From the NCBI GenBank assembly GCA_023663185.1, contig JAMPHY010000005.1, forward strand, positions 1 through 64,000: a stretch of 64,000 nucleotides of DNA. Direction: 5' to 3'. The notes below the pieces were generated by a model. It was given only the letters and a program-made list of their open reading frames with translations, was not told the origin of the DNA and did not search any database. Positions 23,961 to 32,990 of the stretch are shown here, one piece after another. This DNA is from Clostridiales bacterium (GTDB taxonomy: Bacteria; Bacillota; Clostridia; Lachnospirales; Lachnospiraceae). Position 1 is the stretch's first letter; each line of letters opens with the position of its first letter. The translations under genes and the position numbers were made by a program.

Positions 23961-24212
23961 ATGAGCAAGAAAGATAAATTAATAGATAGGCTGCTAAAGA
24001 GACCTAAAGACTTTACTTTTGATGAAATGGAAGCGTTGTTGTCATATTTTGGATATAATTTAAAACAGAGCAAAACTGGCTCAGGGGTGAAATTTATTAA
24101 AGATGGAAGTAATGAAGTAATAAATTTTCATAAGCCGCATCCAAACGGAGTATTGAAAAGATATGTGTTAGAGCAGGTTATAGAGAAGTTGCAAAAGGAT
24201 GGTTTGTTATGA
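23961..24212 (+). CDS. hicA: HicA-family toxin
   Basis: 83 residues with the double-stranded-RNA-binding-like HicA fold: KLIDRLLKRPKDFTFDEMEA at the start, then GSGVKFIKDG, and INFHKPHPNGVLKRY carrying the conserved His region. HicA toxins cleave mRNA and are usually about 60-85 residues, so length fits. GGAAG upstream is a modest ribosome binding site. The gene overlaps hicB by 4 nt (ATGA). Probably transcribed from the promoter in repeat copy 3, about 180 bp upstream. Confidence 0.85.
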   Translation: MSKKDKLIDRLLKRPKDFTFDEMEALLSYFGYNLKQSKTGSGVKFIKDGSNEVINFHKPHPNGVLKRYVLEQVIEKLQKDGLL

Positions 24213-24541
24213 GCAATTTGTTATCATATAAAAATTATAATGGGACTGTGGAATATTCCAAAGAAGATAACTGCCTTTTCGGAAAGGTTATTGGGATAAA
24301 ATCTTTACTATCTTATGAGGGAAGTTCTGTCAATGAATTAGAGCAGGATTTTCAAAATGTAATTGACGAGTATTTGCAGTATTGCAAAGAACGCGGTGTG
24401 GAGCCTGAACAGTCCTATAAGGGAACATTTAATGTGAGAATTAGTCCGGAATTACACCGAAATATTGCTATATATGCGATTGAACATGGAAAAAGTTTAA
24501 ATGCCGTTGTTGAAGAAGCTATTGGTAATATGGTTGGATAA
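24209..24541 (+). CDS. hicB: HicB-family antitoxin
   Basis: 110 residues. The N-terminal RNase H-like HicB domain is visible in YNGTVEYSKEDNCLFGKVIG and in the helix LEQDFQNVIDEYLQYCKERG; the C-terminus KGTFNVRISPELHRNIAIYA is a ribbon-helix-helix DNA-binding domain. It neutralises HicA and should repress the operon. Start overlaps the hicA stop by 4 nt, giving translational coupling. It appears complete and is followed within 15 bp by a fragment of an Rpn-type gene. Confidence 0.88.
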   Translation: MSNLLSYKNYNGTVEYSKEDNCLFGKVIGIKSLLSYEGSSVNELEQDFQNVIDEYLQYCKERGVEPEQSYKGTFNVRISPELHRNIAIYAIEHGKSLNAVVEEAIGNMVG

Positions 24542-24555
24542 ATAAGTTTTATATA

Positions 24556-24720
24556 TTGCCAGCGAGAAATTAGAGATAATGGAAAAAGAGTATAGTATTT
24601 CGGTAGACGATAGAATAAGAGAGGATGTGAGCGACATGTGTAATTTATCGCAGGGGATTAGAGAAAGAGGCAGAGCTGAAGGGATACTGCAAGGCATAGA
24701 ACAAGGCATAGACCGTGCCC
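24556..24720 (+). pseudogene. Fragment of an Rpn-type nuclease gene
   Basis: About 165 bp nearly identical to part of the 22115 gene (22656-22844), encoding SEKLEIMEKEYSISVDDRIR through EGILQGIEQGIDRA. The frame continues to 24824 into unrelated sequence. The fragment has one fewer set of the GIEQ repeats. It lacks the nuclease core and any start signal of its own. Confidence 0.85.
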
Positions 24721-24745
24721 ACAACCTAATAACAGAAACAATAAA

Positions 24746-24793
24746 GCAGCGAACTGAATTTTTACAAAACGGTTTGCTGCATTTTTATTTTTT
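24746..24793 (+). terminator. Terminator closing the toxin-antitoxin island
   Basis: GCAGCGAAC (24746-24754) pairs with GTTTGCTGC (24772-24780) in a 9-bp stem with one G-U pair and a 17-nt loop, followed by ATTTTTATTTTTT. It isolates topA from the island. Confidence 0.75.
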
Positions 24794-24796
24794 CCC

Positions 24797-24825
24797 TTGC
24801 AACCTTCAAAAAATTGGTGTATAGT
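24797..24825 (+). promoter_or_regulatory. Promoter of topA
   Basis: TTGCAA (24797-24802), 17-bp spacer, TATAGT (24820-24825), about 55 bp before the preferred topA start. Confidence 0.6.
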
Positions 24826-24883
24826 TGTGTGCGTTAATAAATATATAACTTAAAGGCATATATATATGGACAGGGGAACTAAT

Positions 24884-26974
24884 ATGGCGAAATATCTTGT
24901 AATCGTGGAATCACCGGCGAAGGTGAAGACAATTAAAAAATTTCTTGGACCAAATTATGAAGTGGCTGCGAGTAACGGTCATGTGCGCGACCTGCCCAGA
25001 AGTCAGATGGGCATTGACTTTGAGCATGATTTTGCACCCAAATACATTACTATCAGGGGCAAAGGCGAGCTGCTTGCCGAACTTCGCAAGGAGGTGAAAA
25101 AGGCGGATAAAGTCTATCTTGCAACTGACCCCGACCGTGAGGGCGAAGCAATTTCATGGCATCTTATGCAGGCGCTTAAACTAGAGGGCAAAAAGGTATA
25201 TCGTATTACGTTTAACGAAATTACCCAGAACGCCGTTAAGGAGTCTTTGAAGAACGCAAGGGAAATCGATATGGATTTAGTAGACGCGCAGCAGGCAAGG
25301 CGTTGTCTTGACCGTATGGTAGGCTATAAGATTTCTCCGCTGCTTTGGGCGAAGGTAAAGAGGGGCTTAAGCGCGGGACGTGTGCAGTCGGTTGCTTTAA
25401 GGATTATCTGTGACAGGGAAGAGGAGATTAATGAATTTATTCCGGAGGAATACTGGACTTTAGACGCTGTATTTTCGATTCCGGGAGAGAAGAAGCCGCT
25501 GGTGGCAAGGTATTACGGCACTCCTTATGAAAAGAAGGAAATTTCCACCAAGAAGGAATTAAAGGAGATAGAGAGTAAACTATCTCGCGCCAAATATAAG
25601 GTGACAGAGGTTAAGAAGAGCGAAAAGACGAAGAAAGCGCCGCTTCCTTTTACAACCTCGACTCTGCAGCAGGAAGCAAGCAAGACTTTGAATTTTTCTA
25701 CGCAGAAGACGATGCGCCTAGCGCAGCAGTTATATGAAGGCATAGATATCAAGGGTAACGGCACTGTGGGTTTAATCACATATCTGCGTACCGATTCTAC
25801 GCGAGTTTCGGACGAAGCCGAGGCTATGGCGAAGAAGTATATTTCAGTTAATTATGGCAGCCGCTACAGCGTGAATGTCATCGGGGATAAGAAGAAAACT
25901 TCGCAGAAAATTCAGGACGCGCATGAAGCTATCCGTCCTACCGATATTGACAGGACTCCCAATGATGTGAAGGATTCGCTCTCAAGGGACCAGTTTAGGC
26001 TTTATCAGCTTATTTGGAAGCGTTTTACGGCAAGCCGTATGGCGTCGGCAATATATGAGACCACTTCTGTCAAAATCGACGCGGAGGGGCAGCGTTTCAC
26101 TGTCGCGGCGTCCAAGCTTAAGTTTGACGGTTTTCTTAAGGTTTATCGTGATGAAGATGAGAAAGAAGAGAGCAATACTCTAGTCAAGGGAATTGATGAG
26201 TATACGAGGCTGAATTTTGAATCTTTTGAAGAAAAGCAGCATTTTACTCAGCCTGCGCCGCATTATACGGAGGCTTCGTTAGTACACGCCTTAGAGGAAC
26301 TTGGAATCGGGCGTCCGAGCACTTACGCGCCTACCATCACGACGATTTTGGCAAGGCATTATATTGTAAAAGAAAATAAAAATATATATGTGACAGAGCT
26401 TGGCGAGGCAGTAAATAATATTATGAAGGAAGCGTTTCCGACGATTGTGGACGTGAATTTCACGGCGGCGATGGAAGGGCTGTTAGATGGAATCGCAGAG
26501 GGCAATGTCAAGTGGAAAACGGTTATTTCTAACTTTTATCCCGATTTAAAAGAAGCAGTGGAAAAGGCGGAGGCAGAACTTGGTGAGGTGGATATTGAGG
26601 ACGAGGTATCCGACGAGGTGTGCGAATACTGCGGACGGCAGATGGTGATTAAGTACAGTCGTTTCGGTAAGTTCCTTGCCTGTCCGGGCTTCCCTGACTG
26701 CAAGAACACCAAGCCTTATTATGAAAAGATAGGCGTCGCATGTCCTAACTGCGGTAAGGATATTGTAATCAAAAAGACCAAAAAAGGCAGGAAATATTAC
26801 GGCTGTATAGACAATCCGGACTGTGATTTTATGGTATGGCAGAAGCCCGTGGATAAAAAATGTCCTAAATGTAGTTCTATTATGCTGCAAAAAGGGAATA
26901 AGCTGGTATGCTCAAAAGAGGATTGTTCATATGTAGAAAACGCAAAAGAGCCTGAGTTTTCCAAAAATGGATAA
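24884..26974 (+). CDS. topA: DNA topoisomerase I (type IA)
   Basis: 696 residues. Relaxes negative supercoils by single-strand passage. The TOPRIM domain opens with KYLVIVESPAKVKTIKKFLG and has the acidic TDPDREGEAISWH motif that binds Mg2+. The catalytic Tyr is in GLITYLRTDSTRVS. Three C-terminal zinc-finger-like modules follow (CEYCGRQM...CPGFPDC, CPNCGKDI...CIDNPDC, CPKCSSIM...CSKEDC), giving the usual Gram-positive length of about 690. ATG 24884 is preferred because GGGG (24873-24876) lies 7 nt upstream and relatives start MxKxLVIVESP; ATG 24866 adds six residues. It stands alone between the island terminator and codY. Confidence 0.96.
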   Translation: MAKYLVIVESPAKVKTIKKFLGPNYEVAASNGHVRDLPRSQMGIDFEHDFAPKYITIRGKGELLAELRKEVKKADKVYLATDPDREGEAISWHLMQALKLEGKKVYRITFNEITQNAVKESLKNAREIDMDLVDAQQARRCLDRMVGYKISPLLWAKVKRGLSAGRVQSVALRIICDREEEINEFIPEEYWTLDAVFSIPGEKKPLVARYYGTPYEKKEISTKKELKEIESKLSRAKYKVTEVKKSEKTKKAPLPFTTSTLQQEASKTLNFSTQKTMRLAQQLYEGIDIKGNGTVGLITYLRTDSTRVSDEAEAMAKKYISVNYGSRYSVNVIGDKKKTSQKIQDAHEAIRPTDIDRTPNDVKDSLSRDQFRLYQLIWKRFTASRMASAIYETTSVKIDAEGQRFTVAASKLKFDGFLKVYRDEDEKEESNTLVKGIDEYTRLNFESFEEKQHFTQPAPHYTEASLVHALEELGIGRPSTYAPTITTILARHYIVKENKNIYVTELGEAVNNIMKEAFPTIVDVNFTAAMEGLLDGIAEGNVKWKTVISNFYPDLKEAVEKAEAELGEVDIEDEVSDEVCEYCGRQMVIKYSRFGKFLACPGFPDCKNTKPYYEKIGVACPNCGKDIVIKKTKKGRKYYGCIDNPDCDFMVWQKPVDKKCPKCSSIMLQKGNKLVCSKEDCSYVENAKEPEFSKNG

Positions 26975-27021
26975 TTTTCTACGCTTTTCAAGATATTTCA
27001 GGTTTATTTCTTGAAAAAATA

Positions 27022-27050
27022 TTGTATTATTTAAAAAAAGGTGTTACAAT
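27022..27050 (+). promoter_or_regulatory. Promoter of codY
   Basis: TTGTAT (27022-27027), 17-bp spacer, TACAAT (27045-27050), 44 bp before the ATG. An 8-bp inverted repeat (TTTCAAGA...TCTTGAAA, about 26984-27017) overlaps the upstream side and could be a terminator stem for topA on the minus strand or an operator. Confidence 0.55.
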
Positions 27051-27094
27051 ATACTCATGTTACATGTTTTGGTAGTAAATCGAAAGGCAAAAAA

Positions 27095-27877
27095 ATGAGT
27101 AGTGTACAATTACTGGATAAAACCAGAAAAATAGGTAAACTTCTCCATAATAACAGTTCGGTCAAGGTTGTTTTTAATGATATCTGTGATATTCTTAAAG
27201 AAATTCTCGATTCAAATGTGTTAGTAATAAGTAGAAAGGGGAAGGTGCTTGGTATAGGGGACTTGGATAAAGTCGAATCCTTGACCGAGCTGATTATCGA
27301 CCATGTAGGAGGATTTATCGACCCGATGTTGAACGAAAGGCTGCTTTCAGTTCTTTCAACTAAGGAGAATGTCAATCTGGAGACGTTAGGCTTTGAGAAC
27401 GTTGATACGAAGAAGTTTGAGGCGATTATCTCCCCGATTGAGATTTCAGGCGAGAGATTGGGGACGCTTTTTGTATACAAGTGCGACAAGAAGTATGATA
27501 TCGACGATATAATACTTTGCGAGTACGGCATGACGGTTGTAGGGCTTGAGATGCTAAGGGCTGTGAATGAGGAGAGCGCAGAAGAAAATCGTAAGATAGC
27601 GGTAGTCAAATCCGCAATAAGCACGCTTTCCCAGTCGGAGATGGAGGCGATTACCCACATTTTCGATGAGCTAAACGGCATGGAAGGTATTCTGGTAGCA
27701 AGTAAGATAGCTGATAAGGCGGGAATTACACGTTCAGTCATTGTAAACGCTATTCGTAAATTTGAAAGCGCCGGCATTATAGAGTCGCGCTCGTCAGGTA
27801 TGAAGGGCACATATATTAAGGTTGTTAATGATTTCGTATATGACGAGGTAGAGCAGCTTAAGGAACAGTTTAGGTAA
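27095..27877 (+). CDS. codY: GTP- and branched-chain amino acid-sensing global regulator CodY
   Basis: 260 residues, the standard length. The start SSVQLLDKTRKIGKLLHNNS leads into a GAF-type sensory domain (to about 160), and the C-terminal winged helix contains ASKIADKAGITRSVIVNAIR and SSGMKGTYIKV, the DNA-recognition signature of CodY. In Firmicutes it represses nitrogen, transport and often motility genes when GTP and branched-chain amino acids are plentiful. ATG 27095 follows AAAGG by 7 nt. The position directly ahead of the fla/che operon is typical of Lachnospiraceae and suggests nutritional control of motility, but no clear CodY box was found in the flagellar promoter. Confidence 0.95.
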   Translation: MSSVQLLDKTRKIGKLLHNNSSVKVVFNDICDILKEILDSNVLVISRKGKVLGIGDLDKVESLTELIIDHVGGFIDPMLNERLLSVLSTKENVNLETLGFENVDTKKFEAIISPIEISGERLGTLFVYKCDKKYDIDDIILCEYGMTVVGLEMLRAVNEESAEENRKIAVVKSAISTLSQSEMEAITHIFDELNGMEGILVASKIADKAGITRSVIVNAIRKFESAGIIESRSSGMKGTYIKVVNDFVYDEVEQLKEQFR

Positions 27878-27915
27878 TAAGACAATAGAATAAAGACAAT
27901 GGAATGGTCTAAGAT

Positions 27916-27969
27916 AAAAGGATTTATAACATGGCGGTAGTTATTGCGGTTACAAGTCCTTTTATATTT
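27916..27969 (+). terminator. Terminator of codY
   Basis: AAAAGGATTTATAAC (27916-27930) pairs with GTTACAAGTCCTTTT (27949-27963), 15 positions with one mismatch, then ATATTTTG. The long stem separates codY from the flagellar promoter. Confidence 0.7.
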
Positions 27970-28032
27970 TGTCAAATTATGTAATTTTTTTAAGAAAAGT
28001 TAAAATTTTTCTTTGTTTTTTATTCATTGCCC

Positions 28033-28061
28033 TTGTTTTTTTTCTAATTTGACCTTATAAT
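28033..28061 (+). promoter_or_regulatory. Main fla/che operon promoter (sigma-A type)
   Basis: TTGTTT (28033-28038), 17-bp spacer, perfect TATAAT (28056-28061). A leader of about 90 nt precedes flgB. The region between the codY terminator and the promoter (27970-28032) is very A/T-rich, as a regulator binding site might be. No sigma-28 motif is present, fitting an early flagellar operon. Confidence 0.65.
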
Positions 28062-28157
28062 TTATAAGGAATTATGTTAGGGTACTTGTCAGTGGAATTG
28101 TTTTTACTGATTATTAAGTTTTTGTTGAAATAAATATTAATATGAAGGAGGGATACA

Positions 28158-28556
28158 ATGAGCGCATTGATTAACACAAATGTATATGACTATGTAAATG
28201 TGCTTGATAAAGCGGCGGACGCATCATGGCTGCGTAATGACGCGATTTCTAACAATATCTCTAACGTGGATACGCCGGGATATAAGAGGCAGGACGTCGA
28301 TTTTGAGTCCCAGCTTGCGCACGCTTTAAAGAATTCCAGATATACGCCGATGGATACCAGAGTGGCGAATATCAAATTAAGCCGCCTGAATCCGATATGT
28401 TATACGGACTATTCGGGCTTTTCGTATCGTCTCGATGGCAACAACGTGGATATAGATACGGAAGGCGTGTACCTTGCGAAGAACCAGATTACATATCAGG
28501 GTTTGGAAATGAGCATAGCGCAGGAATTTAAGAATTTACAGCTTGTTATGAAATAA
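28158..28556 (+). CDS. flgB: Flagellar proximal rod protein FlgB
   Basis: 132 residues. The rod-protein signature near the N-terminus is clear: LRNDAISNNISNVDTPGYKR. FlgB joins FlgC to form the proximal rod above the FliF/FliE base. GAAGGAGGG lies just upstream of the ATG, a strong site for the first gene of the operon. Length is normal. The C-terminal helix (GLEMSIAQEFKNLQLVMK) packs against the N-terminal helix in rod proteins. Confidence 0.96.
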   Translation: MSALINTNVYDYVNVLDKAADASWLRNDAISNNISNVDTPGYKRQDVDFESQLAHALKNSRYTPMDTRVANIKLSRLNPICYTDYSGFSYRLDGNNVDIDTEGVYLAKNQITYQGLEMSIAQEFKNLQLVMK

Positions 28557-28604
28557 GGGAGATTTATGAAATAAAAGCGAATTATTAATAAAGGAGAATG
28601 AAAT

Positions 28605-29051
28605 ATGGGATTATTTACTTCTTTTGATATTAATGCTTCCGGCATGACGGCGGAGAGATACCGCATGGATATAATCGCCGGCAATATAGCTAACCAGAAT
28701 ACTACACGTACCGAGGACGGCACGCCTTATCGCAGGAAAGTAGTAGTATTTGAGGAGAAAAATTCACAGACGCCTTTCCGCCATGTGTTAAATACGGCGA
28801 GAGACCGTTATTCAGGAACCGGTGTTAAGGTATCAGGAGTCTATGAGGATACATGGACGGAAATGAATATGGTATATGACCCGTCGCACCCCGATGCAGA
28901 CGAAAACGGTTATGTGACTTATCCTAACGTCTCTACGATAACGGAGATGACGAACCTGATTGACGCAAGCCGCGCTTATGAGGCGAACTCTACGGCGTTC
29001 TCGGCGAGCAAGAATATTGCCACTAAGGGACTTGAAATACTGAATAGTTAA
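28605..29051 (+). CDS. flgC: Flagellar proximal rod protein FlgC
   Basis: 148 residues. FlgC signatures: SFDINASGMTAERYRMDIIA and NIANQNTTRTEDGTPYRRK near the N-terminus, and the C-terminal DASRAYEANSTAFSASKNI helix shared by rod and hook proteins. It lies 48 bp after flgB with AAAGGAG upstream. Together with FlgB and FliE it builds the proximal rod. Confidence 0.96.
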   Translation: MGLFTSFDINASGMTAERYRMDIIAGNIANQNTTRTEDGTPYRRKVVVFEEKNSQTPFRHVLNTARDRYSGTGVKVSGVYEDTWTEMNMVYDPSHPDADENGYVTYPNVSTITEMTNLIDASRAYEANSTAFSASKNIATKGLEILNS

Positions 29052-29115
29052 GTGGCGCGCCGTCAGGCAGTTAAAATTTAGATAATAGAGAGTTATAGTC
29101 AGAGGAGAATGTGAA

Positions 29116-29442
29116 ATGAATTTTGATATTACTGCAATTCGCAATATATCGTCTGGGGCGGTAAAAGAAGCTGCAAAAAATTCATCTATTACCAAACCGG
29201 ATACATATGTTGATACAAGCTTTAATGATTTTTTGGGAACTGCTATTGATAATATAAATACGACTAACAGCTTCCTTTCGGATGCAGAAAATGAGGAGAT
29301 TAAGTGGGCTCTTGGAGAGACCGAAAATACCCATGACTTAACAATCGCGCTGCAGAAGGCATACACGGCGCTGCAGTACACGGTTGCTATAAGGGATAAG
29401 TTATTAGACGCTTATAAAGAACTTATGCAGATGCAGATATAA
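29116..29442 (+). CDS. fliE: Hook-basal body protein FliE
   Basis: 108 residues, the usual size. FliE connects the MS ring to the rod and is an early export substrate. Recognised by FNDFLGTAIDNINTTNSFLS and by the C-terminal block DLTIALQKAYTALQYTVAIR and LDAYKELMQMQI. GAGGAG precedes the ATG. The N-terminal 30 residues are poorly conserved as expected. Confidence 0.94.
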   Translation: MNFDITAIRNISSGAVKEAAKNSSITKPDTYVDTSFNDFLGTAIDNINTTNSFLSDAENEEIKWALGETENTHDLTIALQKAYTALQYTVAIRDKLLDAYKELMQMQI

Positions 29443-29480
29443 TCAATCGTATAAGGAATACGTAAGGAGAAATAACAGTC

Positions 29481-31091
29481 GTGGATGGTATAATAGAGAA
29501 GTTAAAAGAATTAGGCAATAAAATATTGGGTTGGTGGAACCGTTTCACCTCGAAGCAGAAGACTTTGATTGTAGTAGTGCTTTCTGCTGCGGTACTTGCA
29601 GTTGTGGTTATAGTAAGTGTGCTTATGAAACCGGAGTATGTGCTGTTAAAACAATGCGAGGACGCGGCGCAGGCGGCAAGCGTCAGGGATTTGCTTGATG
29701 AAGAGGGTTTAAGATATGAGGCTTCGGACGATGGCTTGACATTTAGAATACTTAAAGATCAGCAGACGGACGCTATATGGCTTTTAAGCTCTAACAGCAT
29801 TACTACATCAGGATTTAGCATTGACGATGTAGAAACCGGCGGTTTTTCATCTACCGAGTCCGACAGGCAGAGGCGCTATATTGTATACATGGAAGAACAC
29901 CTGATAAAAGACATTTTAGAGCCGCTTGACATAGTTGACAGCGCCACCGTTATGCTTGATGTTCCTGAAAATACGGGAACGCTGATTGATTCGCAGGAGG
30001 AGGCTTCTGCTACAGTATCCCTTAAGTTAAATTCGGAAATAAGCTCGGAGACTGCGGCGGGTATCGCGCGCGCGGTAGCGGCGGGACTTGGCAATAAGAC
30101 GACAGACAATATCGTGATTCTTGACAACAAAGGCAAGCTGCTGTTCTCAGGCGCGGCGGAAACTTCGATTGCAGGCGTTGCTACGGGGCAGTTATCCGTA
30201 AAGGCGGAGGCTGAGAACCTTGTCACCAGTAAAGTAAAACAGGCTTTGATGGGTACGAATGAGTTTGATAATATCGAGGTCGCTACTAATCTTGTATTGG
30301 TATTTGATAATACCACAGAGGTATATCATGAGTATACGCCTGCCGAAGGACAGGATCAGGGCGTGCTGGCAGACGAGGATTTATATGAGTCTGTGAATGA
30401 GAGCGGTATCGGCGGAGTTCCGGGAACCGACTCCAATGATAACGATACTACATATGAATTGCTCGACGGCAATACATCTACGGCGTCGGTAACAGAGAGC
30501 AGCCGTCACTTTCTGCCGAATGAGAGGATTACTACTACTGAGAGTGCATCAGGCAATATTAATTATTCGCGTTCATCGATATCCGTATCGGCGATAAATT
30601 ATAATGTAATAAATGAAGAGGACGTCAGGGCGCAGGGGCTCTTAGACGGCGTTACATGGGAAGAATATAAGCTTAATAACAGGTCGCGTACCAAGATGGA
30701 AGTGGACGAGGATTTGTTAAATATAGTTGCGCAGGCGTCAGGTATCAGCGCAAGCAATATCGCACTGGTAGCCTATACGGAAAATGTTTTCTTTGACGAC
30801 GAAGGTTCGGGAATCAAAGCGACAGATGTTTTACAGATTGTATTAATCATAGTTATTCTTGGACTGCTTGCGTTTGTCGTACTTAGAAGCATGCGCGGCG
30901 AGAAACATGAAGACGAAGAGGAAGAGCTTTCTGTAGAAAACCTGCTACAGTCTACACCAGATACTCAGTTAGTGGACATTGCTATGGAAGAAGAGACAGA
31001 AACTGCTAAGCTCATTAATAAATTTGTGGATGAAAATCCGGAAGCAGTAGCTAATCTGCTGCGAAATTGGTTAAATGAGGACTGGGGGTAA
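29481..31091 (+). CDS. fliF: Flagellar MS-ring protein FliF
   Basis: 536 residues with a GTG start (AAGGAGA 11 nt upstream). Two membrane helices flank the ring-building domains: TLIVVVLSAAVLAVVVIVSV (about 31-51) and VLQIVLIIVILGLLAFVVL (about 451-470). The YscJ/FliF ring domain includes RRYIVYMEEHLIKDILEPLD. The C-terminus ends in ANLLRNWLNEDWG, the segment that binds FliG. It forms the base on which rod, switch and export gate assemble. fliG starts 6 nt after its stop. Confidence 0.96.
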   Translation: MDGIIEKLKELGNKILGWWNRFTSKQKTLIVVVLSAAVLAVVVIVSVLMKPEYVLLKQCEDAAQAASVRDLLDEEGLRYEASDDGLTFRILKDQQTDAIWLLSSNSITTSGFSIDDVETGGFSSTESDRQRRYIVYMEEHLIKDILEPLDIVDSATVMLDVPENTGTLIDSQEEASATVSLKLNSEISSETAAGIARAVAAGLGNKTTDNIVILDNKGKLLFSGAAETSIAGVATGQLSVKAEAENLVTSKVKQALMGTNEFDNIEVATNLVLVFDNTTEVYHEYTPAEGQDQGVLADEDLYESVNESGIGGVPGTDSNDNDTTYELLDGNTSTASVTESSRHFLPNERITTTESASGNINYSRSSISVSAINYNVINEEDVRAQGLLDGVTWEEYKLNNRSRTKMEVDEDLLNIVAQASGISASNIALVAYTENVFFDDEGSGIKATDVLQIVLIIVILGLLAFVVLRSMRGEKHEDEEEELSVENLLQSTPDTQLVDIAMEEETETAKLINKFVDENPEAVANLLRNWLNEDWG

Positions 31092-31096
31092 AAGTA

Positions 31097-32113
31097 ATGC
31101 AAAAGGTTTCTGATGAGAAAGTCACCGGAGTGCAAAAGGCTGCTATACTGCTAATTGCGCTCGGACCAGAGAGGTCGGCGACAATCTTTAAACACCTAAA
31201 AGAAGATGAAATAGAAGAGCTTACTTTGGAAATCGCAAATACCAGAACGATTACGCCGAAGCTGAAAGAAGAAGTTATGAGCGAGTTTTATCAAGTATGT
31301 CTTGCTCAGCAGTATATCGCGGAGGGCGGTATCGGTTATGCTACAGAGATTTTGGAGAAATCTTTTGGCTCTGAACGCGCGAAAGACGTAATTGGTAAGT
31401 TGACGGCGTCATTGCAGGTTAAGCCGTTTGAGTTTGTAAGAAAGACAGATCCTTCACAGCTGCTTAACTTTATTCAAGACGAACACCCGCAGACGATTGC
31501 GCTTATTTTGTCATACCTTGCTCCCGCGCAGTCAGCGCTCATTATTTCAGCGCTTTCTCCCGATAGGCAGGCGGACGTAGCTAAGCGCATTGCGGTTATG
31601 GATAGAACGAGTCCCGATGTTATCAAGGAGGTCGAGAAAGTTTTGGAATCTAAACTGGCGTCTTTGGCGAATCAGGATTACACCATTATTGGCGGTGTAG
31701 ATGCAATCGTAGAAATTTTGAATACCGTAGACCGTGGTACAGAGAAACATATCATGGAGACTATGGAAATCGAAGAACCCGAACTTGCTGATGAAATCAG
31801 GAAGAAGATGTTCGTATTTGAAGACATTCTGCTTCTGGACGACAGGGCGATACAGCGTGTACTTCGTGATGTTGATAATAGTGACCTTGCAATCGCGCTT
31901 AAAGGTTCCAATGAGGAAGTACAGAACGCTATCTTCAATAACCTGTCTAAACGTCTTGCCGTTATGATTAAGGAAGATATGGAGTTCATGGGACCTGTCC
32001 GCATGAAAGATGTAGAAGAAGCTCAGCAGAAGATTGTAAATATCATCAGAAAGCTGGAAGATTCTGCAGAAATCGTTATCTCCAGAGGTGGAGGTGACGA
32101 GATAATTGTCTAG
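31097..32113 (+). CDS. fliG: Flagellar motor switch protein FliG
   Basis: 338 residues. Torque-generating rotor subunit. Typical segments: QKAAILLIALGPERSATIFK at the N-terminus (FliF binding), the EHPQTIALILSYL middle domain (FliM binding), and the C-terminal charged helix FVFEDILLLDDRAIQRVLRD that faces MotA. Length is typical. Its end overlaps fliH by 8 nt. Confidence 0.97.
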   Translation: MQKVSDEKVTGVQKAAILLIALGPERSATIFKHLKEDEIEELTLEIANTRTITPKLKEEVMSEFYQVCLAQQYIAEGGIGYATEILEKSFGSERAKDVIGKLTASLQVKPFEFVRKTDPSQLLNFIQDEHPQTIALILSYLAPAQSALIISALSPDRQADVAKRIAVMDRTSPDVIKEVEKVLESKLASLANQDYTIIGGVDAIVEILNTVDRGTEKHIMETMEIEEPELADEIRKKMFVFEDILLLDDRAIQRVLRDVDNSDLAIALKGSNEEVQNAIFNNLSKRLAVMIKEDMEFMGPVRMKDVEEAQQKIVNIIRKLEDSAEIVISRGGGDEIIV

Positions 32114-32987
32114 GTCGAATATATATAAAGCCGGCTGGGTAGCAGTACAGGAAGACGATAAGTGGGTTATCGACAGCAACGCGATTATGGAGAAAAGGCG
32201 TGAAGAGATGGAAGCCAGAGAAGAAGAGCGCAGAAGAAGCGCTGCACTTTCTAACGACGACTCTGGGGAAGAGGGATTCACGGGCGGAATCGGCGGCGAA
32301 CAGATAGATGCACTGTTATATGACAGAGACGGTGAAGACGGCGCGCTTTTAAGAGCGTCGGAAGAATTGAATAGCGGTCCCACGCCGGAAGAACTGCGTG
32401 CCGAGGCTGAGGCTGAGTTAGAAGCGACGAGAGCCGAGATTGAACAGATGAAACAGTCAGCGATGGCGGAGATAGAAGCGCAGAAAAGGTCTGTACTCGA
32501 AGATGCGAAGAGACAGGGATACAATGAAGGTCTTGCCTCAGCTCAGGAACAGGCTGATATGATGAGGCGGGAGCTTGAGGAAGAACGAAGAAGACTGGAA
32601 GCAGAGTATAATAGTTTAATCGACGAACTTGAACCTAAGTTCATTGATACGCTTACTGCTGTTTATAATCATATTTTTAATACTGAGTTGGAAAACGAAA
32701 GAAACATTCTGGTACATTTAATTGAATCCACCTTACGAAAAGTGGAAAGTAGCAGAACTTTTATTGTGCATGTATCTGCGGACGATTATCCTTATGTCAA
32801 TATGCAGAAGAAGCTGCTTGCGGAAGGCGCAGTCGGCGGACGCGGCGTATTGGAAGTAGTCGAAGACATTACTTTACGTAAAAATGAATGTCTGATTGAG
32901 ACGGACGGCGGAATATTCGACTGCGGCGTGGGTACGCAGCTTGACGAGCTTACAAGGAAACTTAAACTACTGTCTTTTGAGGGATAA
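32106..32987 (+). CDS. fliH: Flagellar export ATPase regulator FliH
   Basis: 293 residues starting at a TTG (32106) that overlaps the fliG stop, so expression is coupled. The middle is a long coiled coil (about 95-185) of Glu/Ala/Arg-rich heptads (AEAELEATRAEIEQMKQSAM), as in FliH/YscL, and the C-terminal globular half binds the FliI ATPase. No better ATG is available upstream. It holds FliI and links it to the switch complex. The N-terminal ~90 residues are variable and acidic. Confidence 0.9.
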   Translation: MSRSNIYKAGWVAVQEDDKWVIDSNAIMEKRREEMEAREEERRRSAALSNDDSGEEGFTGGIGGEQIDALLYDRDGEDGALLRASEELNSGPTPEELRAEAEAELEATRAEIEQMKQSAMAEIEAQKRSVLEDAKRQGYNEGLASAQEQADMMRRELEEERRRLEAEYNSLIDELEPKFIDTLTAVYNHIFNTELENERNILVHLIESTLRKVESSRTFIVHVSADDYPYVNMQKKLLAEGAVGGRGVLEVVEDITLRKNECLIETDGGIFDCGVGTQLDELTRKLKLLSFEG

Positions 32988-32990
32988 ATT

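Noticed and set aside
27055-27975. 306-codon open frame on the minus strand opposite codY
   Set aside because: It mirrors the full codY gene, is Ser/Leu-rich as antisense frames are, and has no ribosome binding site or family likeness.
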